Shown here piece by piece: positions 12,032 through 22,970 of a stretch of 64,000 nucleotides of DNA; the stretch's first letter is position 1; every line of letters starts with the position of its first letter. The stretch comes from Tetrahymena elliotti 4EA. Lineage: Eukaryota; Ciliophora; Oligohymenophorea; Hymenostomatida; Tetrahymenidae. Under the pieces are notes generated by a model, which worked only from the letters and a program-made list of their open reading frames with translations, was not told where the DNA came from and searched no databases. The stretch is taken from assembly GCA_000231825.2 (NCBI GenBank), contig JH720348.1, positions 157,724 to 221,723 on the forward strand, given 5' to 3'. The position numbers were made by a program, and so were the translations under genes.

Positions 12032-12808
12032 TCATTTAAGTATTTCTTTTACGCAGTCAAGAGAACCAGTTTTTTTAATTTAGAATTCGTCGTAAATGTT
12101 ATTTTTATGTTTCTAAGAGTGTTCTTTATCGATGAATTATTTGCATAACTTTTTAACATCTTCTTTGTAGTTAGTCTCATTCAAGGAATCTCCAGTAGTA
12201 TTTCTAGAACATAAGAACTTCTCAATTTCTACACAAATTTTAGTGACTTCTTCTTATTTAGATTCTTCAAATCCTTTTTAGAAATATTTGAGAATACCTT
12301 ACAATCCTTGATTTCTTCTATCATTTTTATAACTTGGCAAATTATTGTTTTAAGCGGCATCTACCTTAGCTGGTTCACTACTTTATACTTTCTTTGGAGG
12401 TTCAGCAGCAGCTTTTTATTAAGCAGGAGCACTAACCTTTACTGCATTTTATTAAGATATTTAAGTACTGGGTGCAGAAGAATTTTCTTAATTTGTAGTT
12501 GTAGATGGAGCAGTTTATTCTTATGATGTAGTTTTAAGCTTAGGGAAAAAAGCCTTGAATTTAAAAACCAAGTGCTTTGATAATTTACCAACCAAGATTC
12601 TAGTATCATCGCTATTTGGATACTTAAATAAAGAAATTCTTGTTAATGTTTTGGTAATTCTAGTTTTTCTAATCCATTCTTTATTAATTAACTCGCATTC
12701 TTTAATTGATTTCAAAATGCTTAAAACCTTCTTAGGATCTATTCTTTTGAACTTTTTGAGTTCAGCTCTCACTTCCAACAAATCTCTTTCAGACTCTATA
12801 ATGCTCAT
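12032..12808 (-). CDS. TFIIS N-terminal-domain protein lacking the zinc ribbon
   Basis: Single exon, 258 residues, ATG at 12808 and TGA at 12032..12034. Residues 1-90 look like the TFIIS N-terminal (LW/TND) helical domain: helices around LEVRAELKKFK, then VLSILKSIKECELINKEW and IRKTRITKTLTRI. A low-complexity Ala/Pro/Ser/Gln linker covers about 95-165. The C-terminal 90 residues (ILKYFQKGFEES onward) resemble a degenerate TFIIS central domain. True TFIIS ends in a Cys4 zinc ribbon with an Asp-Glu pair that reaches the Pol II active site; this protein stops before any such motif. It is therefore unlikely to rescue stalled polymerase itself and could instead be an Spn1-, Elongin- or Mediator-like user of the TND. 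The family assignment comes from the pattern of helices, not an alignment. Confidence 0.72.
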
Positions 12809-13346
12809 TTATTTCCTTTTAATATTTATTATTGCCTTATTATTTATTTCTTTCTTTCTTTGTTTATTTTTTTGCTTGATTGCTTATTTTTATAATCACA
12901 GAAGACAGATAGCTATTAAATTTATTGAATAAATATTATTTTTATTGAGACAAAAAGATTTATTTATTTATATTTAGTAGCAACGTGATATAATTTTCAA
13001 GCAATTAGTTAAATAAATCCACATGATATCTGAATATTGCTAGCTATATACAATTAATAAAGAATACGCAAATAACAATAATTATTCAAACATTATTTGA
13101 ATTTCCCTCACTCGCAATAAAACTCAAATTAAATACTATAAGTCTCTTTAATAAAAATTTAATGTAAAACTTCTTCATAAATTTTTATTAGAAATTTAAA
13201 ATTACTATTATATAAATTTTATTTTTGGTTTTACAAAATAGCTTGCATTTATTTAATATAAAATAATTTAATTTTTATTTAATATATTTGGAAAAATAAA
13301 TTTTATCAACACAATGAATGAATGAATCAATTTATCAATGAATTGA
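12809..13346. other. Intergenic between TFIIS-like and WD40 genes
   Basis: AT-rich gap between the start of the TFIIS-like gene and the end of the WD40 gene. It must hold the TFIIS-like promoter and the WD40 3' UTR. A short GAATGAATGAAT-type repeat lies near 13315..13345. Confidence 0.5.
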
Positions 13347-16300
13347 TCACTCCATAATTTCTCTCTTTTTTACATTCCAAACCTTGACTGTTTTATCCCT
13401 TTTGTTAAAAATATGTTTAGTTTTTTTATGTTTGATGAATAAAAAAAATATTATTACCAAGAAGCAGTTGCAACATTTTCACTTTCGTCTAATGCTAATC
13501 CCCAAATACCATATGAATGAGAAAGTAAACTTCTTATACAGTCTCCTTATTCCCAATCCCAAAGTCTAAGCATACAATCTTCAGAACCTGAAGCAATAAT
13601 TGTATCAGAGAGCTTAACTAAACACCAAACTGGTCCTGTATGTCCATGTAATTACTGAATAGTTTTATTTGTCTCCAAGTTCCAAATACGAATGGTATAG
13701 TCTGAAGAACCTGTGGCCATTTTCTTGCCAGGTTCAAGTTCTAAAATAGACCAAATTGGCAATTAATGTCCTCTTAATATAGTTTCTACTTAAGAAGTCT
13801 AAAGACTCCATATTCTAAGTGTATTATCTCTGCCTGCATTCATAATAAAACTCACTTAAAAAAAATACTTATTTTATTTTGATAAATTACTTCCTGATGC
13901 TATCTTTTAATTTGATATTGCTTTGATAACTCTAACGAAATCATCATGACCTTATAGAGTTTGCAAACAATTACCAGAATTTATATCCCAAACCTTTACT
14001 GTTTTATCTTCAGAACCGCTAATTAATTTATCAGGCTCATCAGGTGGCTAACTCAAAGATCTAACACCTCCTTCATGACCTGTAATAGTTTTAATTAGAG
14101 AATAATCACTGCAACTCCATATCTTAATAGTCTTATCACTGGAACCACTAGCAAATTTATTATTTCCAATATAAAGAACTGCTCTTACTTATTCAGTATG
14201 GTCAGTTTTTGTTGCAATAGCAGGACCACCCTTAATAGCATCCCAAATCTTAAGAGATCTATTTAAAAAAATTAATTAAAAAAAGAAATAAAATAAAATG
14301 AAGTAATTTATTTTACTTGTCTTCACTTCCACTAACGAATCTATTTCCTGGTAAAGAAGCTACAGTCCAAACTGCCTTATCATGTTAGAAAGTGTGAATG
14401 ACTTCAAGTTTTTTACTTGCCCAAATAATAACCATATTATCCTATATTCGTAAAACTTTAATTAACTTTCTAGATAAATTTTTATATTAAATTACTTCTG
14501 CACAACTTGCTAAGTTACCATCTTGCAAAACTCTTAACTACCTAATTGGGAATTTATGACCTTCTAACTTCCTTATCATGTCACCTGTTTTTGGATTCCA
14601 TATTCTGATAGTATTGTCAGCACTATTTAAAAATAAATTCTTTAGATTTTCTATTTTAAAGATATTTTAACTTACGATCCTGTCGCTATAGTGTTATCCG
14701 TCAGTACAACTAAAGAATAAATGAAAGTGTTATGAGCCTTGAATTTCTAAACCATGACACTCTTTTCAGGATCCCAAATCTAGACCATACCATCTCTCGA
14801 ACCCGTAACAACATAGCCATTTTTCATGACATCAATTGCATAAACATAATCAGTATTAGAGTCAAAAGAGTTCAAAATTTCACCAGTTTTGAGATCCCAA
14901 ATTTTTACTGACCTTTAATTTAAAAAAAATTAGAATAAATAAATAGATGCAAAACTAATTTATGAATAAATGATAAATACTTGTCATCTGAGCAAGAAAT
15001 AATCTTGTTATCCTTAGTTAAATGCAATCTTCTAATGTAATCATCATGACCATAGAAAGATCTAATAAGTTAACCAGTCTTAACATTCCAAAGCTTAATT
15101 ACTTAATCCTAACCTTTTTATTTAATATAAATTCCAATAAATATCTTTTATTTTTTTCAAAGCAAATTATAAAATGCATAAAATTTCTTTAGATTTTCTA
15201 TTTATTATTATTAATTTTGAGGCCAGTAAAACAAAAAATTCTTGATTAAAAACAAACAAAAATCTTTAAAAAAAAGTAATTTTTACCAGCAGAAAGTAAA
15301 TTTCCATCAGGAAGTGGTTAAAGTGCAAGGATTGTTTTTACGTGACCAGTAAGAGCTTTTTCAAGTTCATTTTTAGCAGCACTGTAAAACTTAATGACAT
15401 TATCTTTAGCAACAACAATATTACCATCAGGCATAGTAGCAATGGCATTCAAATTTTTATCAAACAAATCTGTTGTTTGAGTGCACTAATGAGTTTCAGT
15501 ATCCCAAAATCTAAGTGTTTCTTAACAATGAAATTAACAAATAATCAATGTAGAAAATTATAATTTTACTATCTTTTGAGCAAGAAACGAGAGTACCATC
15601 ATTTAAGACAGTCATATCTAAAACATGATCTGTATGTCCAACATACATCTTAAGCATTTCTGCTGATCTAGAATGCCATGATAAATCAATCATCTTTATA
15701 TCATGATGCTCAAGTAGTTATCTTATTTATTATTAATCTTTAATTATTTTTCTAATTTAAGCAAATGCTTTTGTTGAATATTTATTTCTTTTTAAATAAA
15801 TAAATAAAATAACATTTTTACTTTAGCTTTTCCTTAATGTATTCAAGTATTTCATCTTTAATCTTTTTGAATTTTGCAGCATCAAAAACAGGGAGCTTTT
15901 TAACTTTGTCTTTTATTTCTAAGCTTTGAATTGAATTGAGACTTGTATTTTTCAATAAATCATCACAAAGATCAGCAACATTATCATACATATTACCAGG
16001 ACATTTTTCTATCTTTTGTTTTGTTGTTGGATCTTTTCTGTTAAGGATTTAATTAGTCTCTTCAACTGCATTGTCAATAGCATCGTACATTTGCTTATTG
16101 TGAATTTTAAATTTATCTTGTGCATTTTCATAAACTATTTTTGTCAGTTTCATTAGATCTACAAAGCTATTTTGAACAACACTTTCAAATGATTTTCTAT
16201 CATCTAACAATTTATTTTAGTTAGCTTCTGTTGCTGCATAAACCAGATTTTCTTTCATTATTTTATCTCTTTAATCTTCAAGGTTTATGTAATTTTATAA

Positions 16301-16483
16301 ATAATTTCTAATATTCTACAAATTCTTTGCATGATGTGAATGGGAAGAAACCATGCAAGTAGCACAAGCTAATCTGTCCTTACAAGTACCAATATTACAA
16401 ACGTACATAATTGGCTGAGTTTCATGCCCTTGTTTCTTACACTTTATGCTAAGCATAAAATTCTCTACAGTTGGTGATGTCAT
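13347..16483 (-). CDS. B-box zinc finger plus WD40-repeat protein
   Basis: Ten exons, each junction keeping frame: 15822..16483, 15570..15721, 15287..15520, 14981..15113, 14676..14912, 14496..14622, 14317..14441, 13891..14258, 13458..13833, 13347..13398, giving 821 residues. Residues about 10-55 carry a Cys/His cluster (C-x7-H..C-x4-C..C-x2-C..H-x2-H) of B-box type. Residues 60-215 are helical and probably coiled coil. The rest is about 13 WD40 repeats with classic GH..WD/IW spacing ([64 protein letters not shown]), enough for two beta propellers. B-box/coiled-coil N termini recall TRIM proteins, but no RING is seen, so ligase activity is not supported. A scaffold role is likely. Introns are 49-173 nt and often fall inside propeller blades. 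Confidence 0.9.
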
Positions 16484-18908
16484 TTCTGCTTGGGATAAAT
16501 ATTCCTTTACTTATTTCCTAAATTTTGTATTTGCTTTTATAATATGAATGCTGTACTAATTAATATACAATAAAATTGATTATTATTATTATGTTTATTA
16601 TTATTATTAAATATTCTCTCCACTAAATTAAGGTGTATATCTATCTATCTAACTAATCTTTAAGTTAAAATTTGTATGTAATTCACTCAAACGCTTTCAA
16701 TTTCACTGATATTAATAATTTATTATCCAATCATCATTAAATACCTCTCATTTTCTCACCCTGAAATTCCACTTATTTAATTATGGTAAAATATTTATCA
16801 ATTAATTACTGACTATCAATATCAATTTCACGATAATGAATCACCCAAAAGACATTGATGAGGTTGAATATTGACCTATAAATTCAATCTAGATACTTGA
16901 CTATGTTTTATTGTTAATGTATTCCCATATAATAAATAAAAGTCAGTCTTTTTTTTGGTTAATTTTTCTTTAAATTTGCTTCTTTTGAATTTTACTGACC
17001 TTAATTTTTTTGAGCATCATCTCCAAATAAATATAATAAAAACATAAATTAACTTTTTTACAAGATAAATAATTATAAGATCTAAAGACAATTAGTAGTT
17101 TTACATCTTTATAAATATCAATAATATTCTATTTCCAAAAATTTTAAAATTGAAGGTTCTCAAAAAATATTATTAAATGATAAAACTCTAATTTCTTTTC
17201 ATAATTAATCCAACTAATAATATGTTACAAATTAAAGTAAATTTGGTATTAAATATTCTAAATTAAAATTCTTTTACTAATTGAATTATTTTTAAATGAA
17301 TAGTCTTTGTTCAAATATTACATTACCTACATTCATTCTACCATTTCTAAAACTGATTAAATAAGCAAGAGTCATAATAGTATAGTAATTTAAAAATATT
17401 AGCATGTTCCTATTTCAACTAAAATAAAAACAACTTATAGTTCTCATAGATTTAGTATGTACGAAAAAAAGAAGAAATGCAGAACGATTTAAATTTTAAT
17501 TTAACTTGTTTTAATTTAAATTTTAAATTAAATAGTTTCTCTTTTTAATAAAAAAAATTAAAATTTCATCTAAATTTTTTTGAACTAAAGTAATTTTATC
17601 AAACAACCATAACATATTTTCTGAATGCAGTTTAATAGTTTTATCTATTGAATTATGAGATATTTAAAAAGTTGTTTTTAAAATTAAAAACCTTCATTCA
17701 TTTCTCAAAAAATCTAAGTTTGTAACCAATTAATTTTAGAAAAGATACATATAATATTAGAACAAGAGATAAATAATGGTTTTATTAACTAAATATCTGA
17801 CATGAATAATAAAGCTTATGAAAATATACTCACATCAAAGAAGTGTATGATTAAATATAATTGCATATCTTTATTAATTTAATATTTATGCATTATTTTT
17901 AAACTAAATTATTTTAATATTGGAACAAAAAATATGTATTTTGTAAGTATGACATAAGATTCAGTACTAGGAATTTATATTAAATAACTAAGATTAGAAA
18001 AAATTGATAAATTTTTAACCTAAATAGGTATTTACTTACATTTTTGGTTTTTTCAGCAACTATGAATCAATCGTAATCAATATTTTTTTAACTTAATATG
18101 AAAAAAAAATTTTTTTGTCAACAAATACTTTGTAGAAATTCAATTTAAATTTGTAAAATCATTTATGTTTAATATACAATTTAGTTAAAAAATATTTTAT
18201 TTTTTCTCATATTATCTATCAATATAAAATTGGGAAAATTATTGGTTCACTAGTTACCTAAATTGATATTATTTATGTGTTTACTTTTTTTCATTAAAAT
18301 ATGTTAGTTAGAGCACCCTCATTTTAAATTCAAACTGTAATTGAATAACTTGTTAAAATTGTATTCAAATTTCTAAATTTGTTGATGTTTAATAAAATTA
18401 AGGTAAGAGAAAAAACTATTTTTTGGCAGGATGATTTTGTGAATTTAATTTTGAATTGTGCTTTATATACATATTTTAATAAAAATAAATGCTTTTCTTA
18501 TCAATTTTCTTCATTTTTGATTATTTGATTTATTCATGTAAGGTATTGAATAACTAGAAATATGAATTTTTAAAATTAAACTAAAAGAATTTTTGTAAGT
18601 GTGAAATAAAAATGAGAGTTAGTAACTAATTAATAAACGTTTTTTGTTATACATACATCAAAGATTAAATAAGATTAAGAAAATAATTATGGAGGGTTAG
18701 ATGGATGGGTTGATTGATTGATTTATATACTACTTAAATAGGTGGTTATATTTTTAACTTAATATTTGAAAAGGTGGTTGTTTTTGTTGTTATAATTTTA
18801 CTATAGTTGATTGTTTAATTAAGATATTTTGGGTATAATTGATGATCTAAATACAGGGAAGTTAAATATTGGATTAGTTAATATTTATTTTATTAGAATT
18901 GATTTTGT
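16484..18908. other. Intergenic, 2.4 kb
   Basis: AT-rich, with a short (ATCT)n run near 16640 and many A/T homopolymers. I found no exon-like open frame with codon bias on either strand. It contains the promoter region of the WD40 gene; no other element is recognisable. Confidence 0.5.
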
Positions 18909-20684
18909 TCAATTAATTTTGGAGTTAGTAGGGCTGTCATTGTTTTTAATTATATCAGCAAGTTGATTGATAGTAGGTTTTGGTATTATGTTACTTTTAC
19001 GTTTTCGTTCAGTTTTTTCTCCAATGACAGAAGAAGAGGCATTATTGTTAGCACTTCTTTTTCTTCTTTATTGGGTTTTATTAGAGTATTTGTTAATAAC
19101 ATCAGTCACTTTTCTTGTGGGGATGTTTGTCAATTTGGTTGGACTTCCATTGAAGCTAAGTGCTTCTAATTTATCAGGGGATCTAAGAGGAGTATCTTTA
19201 ATGTATCTATTTAAATCTTAAACTGTTCTTGTTCTATTTAGTTTGGCTTTGGCTTAAGTTTGAACTGAAATTTTAACAAATTTATTTGATGCAAAGCTAT
19301 CAGCTACATTCTCTTCTACTCTTCTTTCACTTTAAAGAATTCTCTAAGCAATGATATTATTTTTCTGTCTTTAACTGAGATTTTATTAGCTCCCTTAAGC
19401 ATTTTCCTTGATATAATTTAAGCAGTCTTAAGAGCCTTTAGCCATGGTATCGTTTTTTTGATTTTCTGCTACATCTTAGATTTGATTGACAAGAAAGTTT
19501 TGTGAAAATACCAACTATTACATTTAGAGAGGTAAATTGTTAGATTCACTTATGAAATTTTATTTTTCTGATTGCATCCGTTTCAATTGAGTATTTTCTA
19601 AATCCGAGTTTACACCTTTATTAGATGAATTCTCAGAATCTCCATTAGAAATGGGTTTTTGGTGTGTATTGAAGTAAGATTTATTTCTGTTATTGTTATA
19701 ATGTTCATGATTTAGTTTTTTCATGTTTTTCATGTCTTAAATTTTACAAATAGAGTCCATAAATCTGATAGAAGATTGTTGAGACAAAGAGTTGTTGCTT
19801 TAATTGAGGGAATTCGGGTTGTTAAAACTGGGTAAATTACTTTTATTGTCTGGATTGTTTTGGTTATTTTAGAATTTACCTAAGTGATTAACAGTTGAAT
19901 AAACTTTTTTAGGATTTGGTTCATCATTGAAACTTTTAATTACATCGCTTTCGGAACTTTCTTTTCTTTTTGAATTGAAAGATTATATCTTTCTGTTTGA
20001 TTTATTTTTGTAGGATGCTTGTCTTGACAGAGTTTTCTTTGATTAAATTTAATTCATATTTTAGATCTGTGGAATTTAGATGTGTTGATTAGGAGTATTT
20101 ATATTTTAGTTGCACTCTTCATCTTGTTTTTCTTTATTTTAACTTTCATATTTAATGTTTTAAAGCTAGATTTCATTCTCAGAACAAGGAGAATCAGATT
20201 AATTTTCTTCAGACAATTATTGCTTTGGAGAAAAAAAAATTAGATAAATAACTTCATAAACAAGTTCTAAAGCAAGAAAAAGAGCATAAAGAAACCCTAT
20301 GTAATGAACATAAATTTTTGCAAAGCTTATATTTTAAATAAAATAGCTATATTAAGATTGATCGCTTTTTTTAAATAGAATATATGCAATAGCTGAAATC
20401 TCACACAAACGAATGAGTCCAGGAACAAATTTCAAGATAAAAAGCTATCTGAAAGTCATGCCCTCAAATATTCTGGATATATTCCATCTGCTTACTTTAA
20501 TAATTATTCCTTAAAGACATGAAACAATGATAAGCATAACTTTTTCGAAATAAGTTTTTGAGACTTCAAAGCAGCAGTTTAAAATTCCTAAAATAATAAC
20601 TAAGACTATGATAGCAGCTACTAATAGTACTTCCTAGTTAATAATAACAAAAGTAAAAAAAATTATATTTTTGAAGTAAATCAT
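18909..20684 (-). CDS. Multipass membrane protein with long Asn/Ser/Lys-rich tail
   Basis: A continuous ciliate-code frame of 591 codons ends at TGA 18909..18911. The first 175 residues or so hold four or five hydrophobic segments (for example LLVAAIIVLVIILGIL and FLYALFLALELVYEVIYLIFF) separated by short basic loops with conserved-looking Arg and Glu. The remaining 415 residues or so are hydrophilic, rich in Asn, Ser, Gln and Lys, with basic clusters near the end (RRKRS, ERKRKS) that could bind nucleic acid or serve as targeting signals. ATG at 20684 is the first in-frame methionine, but the frame stays open upstream and an AG at about 20640 could be an intron acceptor, so the N terminus is uncertain. 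The hydrophobic part faintly resembles the C-terminal membrane region of the neighbour at 21240..22970. Function unknown. Confidence 0.72.
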
Positions 20685-21239
20685 AAAAAAGAGCTTGAAA
20701 AAAATATGTTCTATAATTTGAATGAAAAATAAGTTTTTTGAATGAATTTATATTATAAATCTGTAAGTTATGCAGCGTGCGTATATTATTTATTGGTTCG
20801 TTGATTTTTGTAAAGATTGATTTAGTTCTGTGCCAGTAGTTTTAATTAAGAGGGTGAAAAGATGATTTATTTGGTGGCTAGAAAATGACGAAGTAGTTTA
20901 ATTTATTATAATTTTTTCTGCTAGCAATGATTGATTAAGATGTGTATTTATGAATCAAGTAATCAATCAATGAAAAACTTTGAAATAATAAGTAAATCAG
21001 AAAAAATCAGAAACGAATTAAAGGTATTATTTTAAAAAAATCAAACAAAAGAAACCAACAATATTAAATAGCTTTTACATGTTTTGATTGATTATCAATG
21101 CTTAAAACTTACATTTCTCATAATTGTTTGTTTGTAATTCTCCCATTTAAGAATTAATTTAAATTTTTTCTAATTAGGTAATATCAAAATCTCATAATCA
21201 AAAATTCTAAATAATGAACTAATTTTTTAATTCATTCAC
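20685..21239. other. Intergenic between the two membrane-protein genes
   Basis: AT-rich gap of about 0.55 kb between two same-strand genes. The first part stays open in the frame of the downstream gene and may hold part of its 5' end. The rest shows nothing recognisable. Confidence 0.45.
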
Positions 21240-22970
21240 TCAATATTCATTCAAGTTATTTGTCGACTTTCTTTTTTTGATGGACTTAAATAGCTTCTTT
21301 TCTTATTTGCTTGATTGTTTCTTATTTTTCTTACATTTCAATCTCATAATTGAGTGATTTATTTAAATTGTTTGTTACAGTATTTTAAATTATTTTGATT
21401 AAAATAACGCGTTAGCTCTAACAATATTAATTACCAGTTCATATACGAGGAGGAGAGAGTAATCACCAAAGAGTTTATTTTGATGGGCTATACCGAATAG
21501 AAGTACTCTAATTGATAGATCAAGAAAATGATTGTAGAAAGATAGGGAAAAAAATATATTATCTCTTAAGAATTTAAGAAATGTGCATAGTGTAAAGGGG
21601 ATAGAACGAAAAAGCATTTGTTGTTGATCGATTTTTTAGATTTCATACTTCACTTATGAGGCATCTTCATCTTCATCATCATCGTCTTCGTCATCTTCAT
21701 CTCTGAAGCAAGTGCAGCAAAGGTCAAAAAAATTGAATAGAAATTACATTATGTCATCGAAGAGATCGATACTGAAGAAAGTCATATGAAAGGCTAAGTT
21801 AAAGACTTAAAAAAAGATGTAAGCTAAAAAGAATCCTGTAGTTAAATCAAATTATGAGATCCAACTAGTTGTTTCAAAGTCATTGGTATCTCTTTTGTTT
21901 GTTTCAAAGAGAACCAAGGAAGTAATGATTACACTAGCAAAGCTTTAAAATGCTAGACTGAGACGTTTTTTACGTAAATTATTTTCATTAAATATTTTGA
22001 TAAAATCTGAAGACTGTACATAAATGGCCTAATAAGTTTAAGCATAAACAAAATCTAAATTAAAGAAGCTTAAAATGACAAAGATTACTCCCACTAGCTT
22101 ACGAGGGAAGAGAACTAAAAAATAGTCATACTTTTTAATTTGATAAATGATGTAAATGAGTCCAACAACTGGAGAAATTAAATTAAAAGAGAACAAAGTC
22201 CAAGCAAGATTTTCGTTGATTTATAAAATTAATACAAAGTTAATCCATTAAAGTATAATCTCTACTAAGAATATAAAGGCAGCACTCATCCTGATAACTT
22301 GCCATAGAGTGCAGCATGATTTATTTTAATTTTTGCTATTTGTTTAATTGCTAATAAGATATTTTTGGTTATATTCTGCTGAGATGCTATTTGAAATAGA
22401 TGGCTTATTTGTTGTGTCCTTATTACAGAATTGAGTTTATGAGTTCTAATTTAATCTATTTGTGTATTAATTTTTTGAACTTTAATCATTCTAGTCATGT
22501 ATTCCGTTTATATGTTGATATTCAATTTATGATATTTATGAGGGATTATTTATATTGTTATGTGCTTATAATATTTCCATTGTTTTCAAAGAAGATATCT
22601 TTTAGTGTTAATTAGCATTATTATCCTCATCGTTTGTAGGCTAAGATTATTTGATTTAAGATTTTTAGCCACGCCAGGGAGAGCTCGTATCCTAGATTGA
22701 CATTCTATTGATCTTTGCTAATGTGTATTGCTCTTCCAACACTGCCATATGAATGCTATTTTAGTTCGTTTAATTGCCATTGTAACTCTCCTAAAGGATT
22801 GCAGGATCATAAGAGGGAGTCCTGGGACAAGGAGAGTTTTATAGGACCTTCTAATTATTGATATCAGGGCTCTCTTATTTCGGAGATTATTGAATATTAA
22901 TGTCCTCTGTATGATTTTAAATGTTGTTTGCTGGAGATTTTGCATCTTCCTCTGGAACCTAATCAATCAT
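21240..22970 (-). CDS. Multipass membrane protein with polar Q/N/S-rich N terminus
   Basis: A continuous frame of 577 codons, ATG 22970 to TGA 21240..21242, 576 residues. Residues 1-225 are hydrophilic and rich in Gln, Asn, Ser and Pro, with possible Ser-Pro phosphorylation sites. From about residue 228 there are roughly six hydrophobic spans (AAFIFLVEIIL, FVILSFFNLDFVYA, TGFFLAYIFFQVFNLAF, others). A CC-x-C motif (LCCTC) is followed by an acidic run of about 14 Asp/Glu near residue 430, then more hydrophobic segments and a short basic C terminus. The acidic run facing a membrane domain could be a cation-binding or sorting element; that is a guess. I do not recognise the family. It lies head-to-tail upstream of the other multipass gene and may be a diverged paralogue. 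Confidence 0.78.

Noticed and set aside
12555..12932. A plus-strand 125-codon standard-code ORF
   Set aside because: It is antisense to the TFIIS-like gene, which has coherent domains and Gln-encoding TAA/TAG codons; the plus product is hydrophobic noise.
18963..19221. Overlapping plus-strand ORFs
   Set aside because: They are antisense to the Asn/Lys-rich tail of the 18909..20684 gene; an Asn/Lys-rich minus-strand reading mirrors to Phe/Leu-rich junk on the plus strand.
22400..22966. Plus ORF at 22400..22615 and minus ORF at 22718..22966
   Set aside because: Both are other-frame shadows of the Q/N/S-rich N terminus of the 21240..22970 gene, which reads in one frame to a coherent membrane protein.
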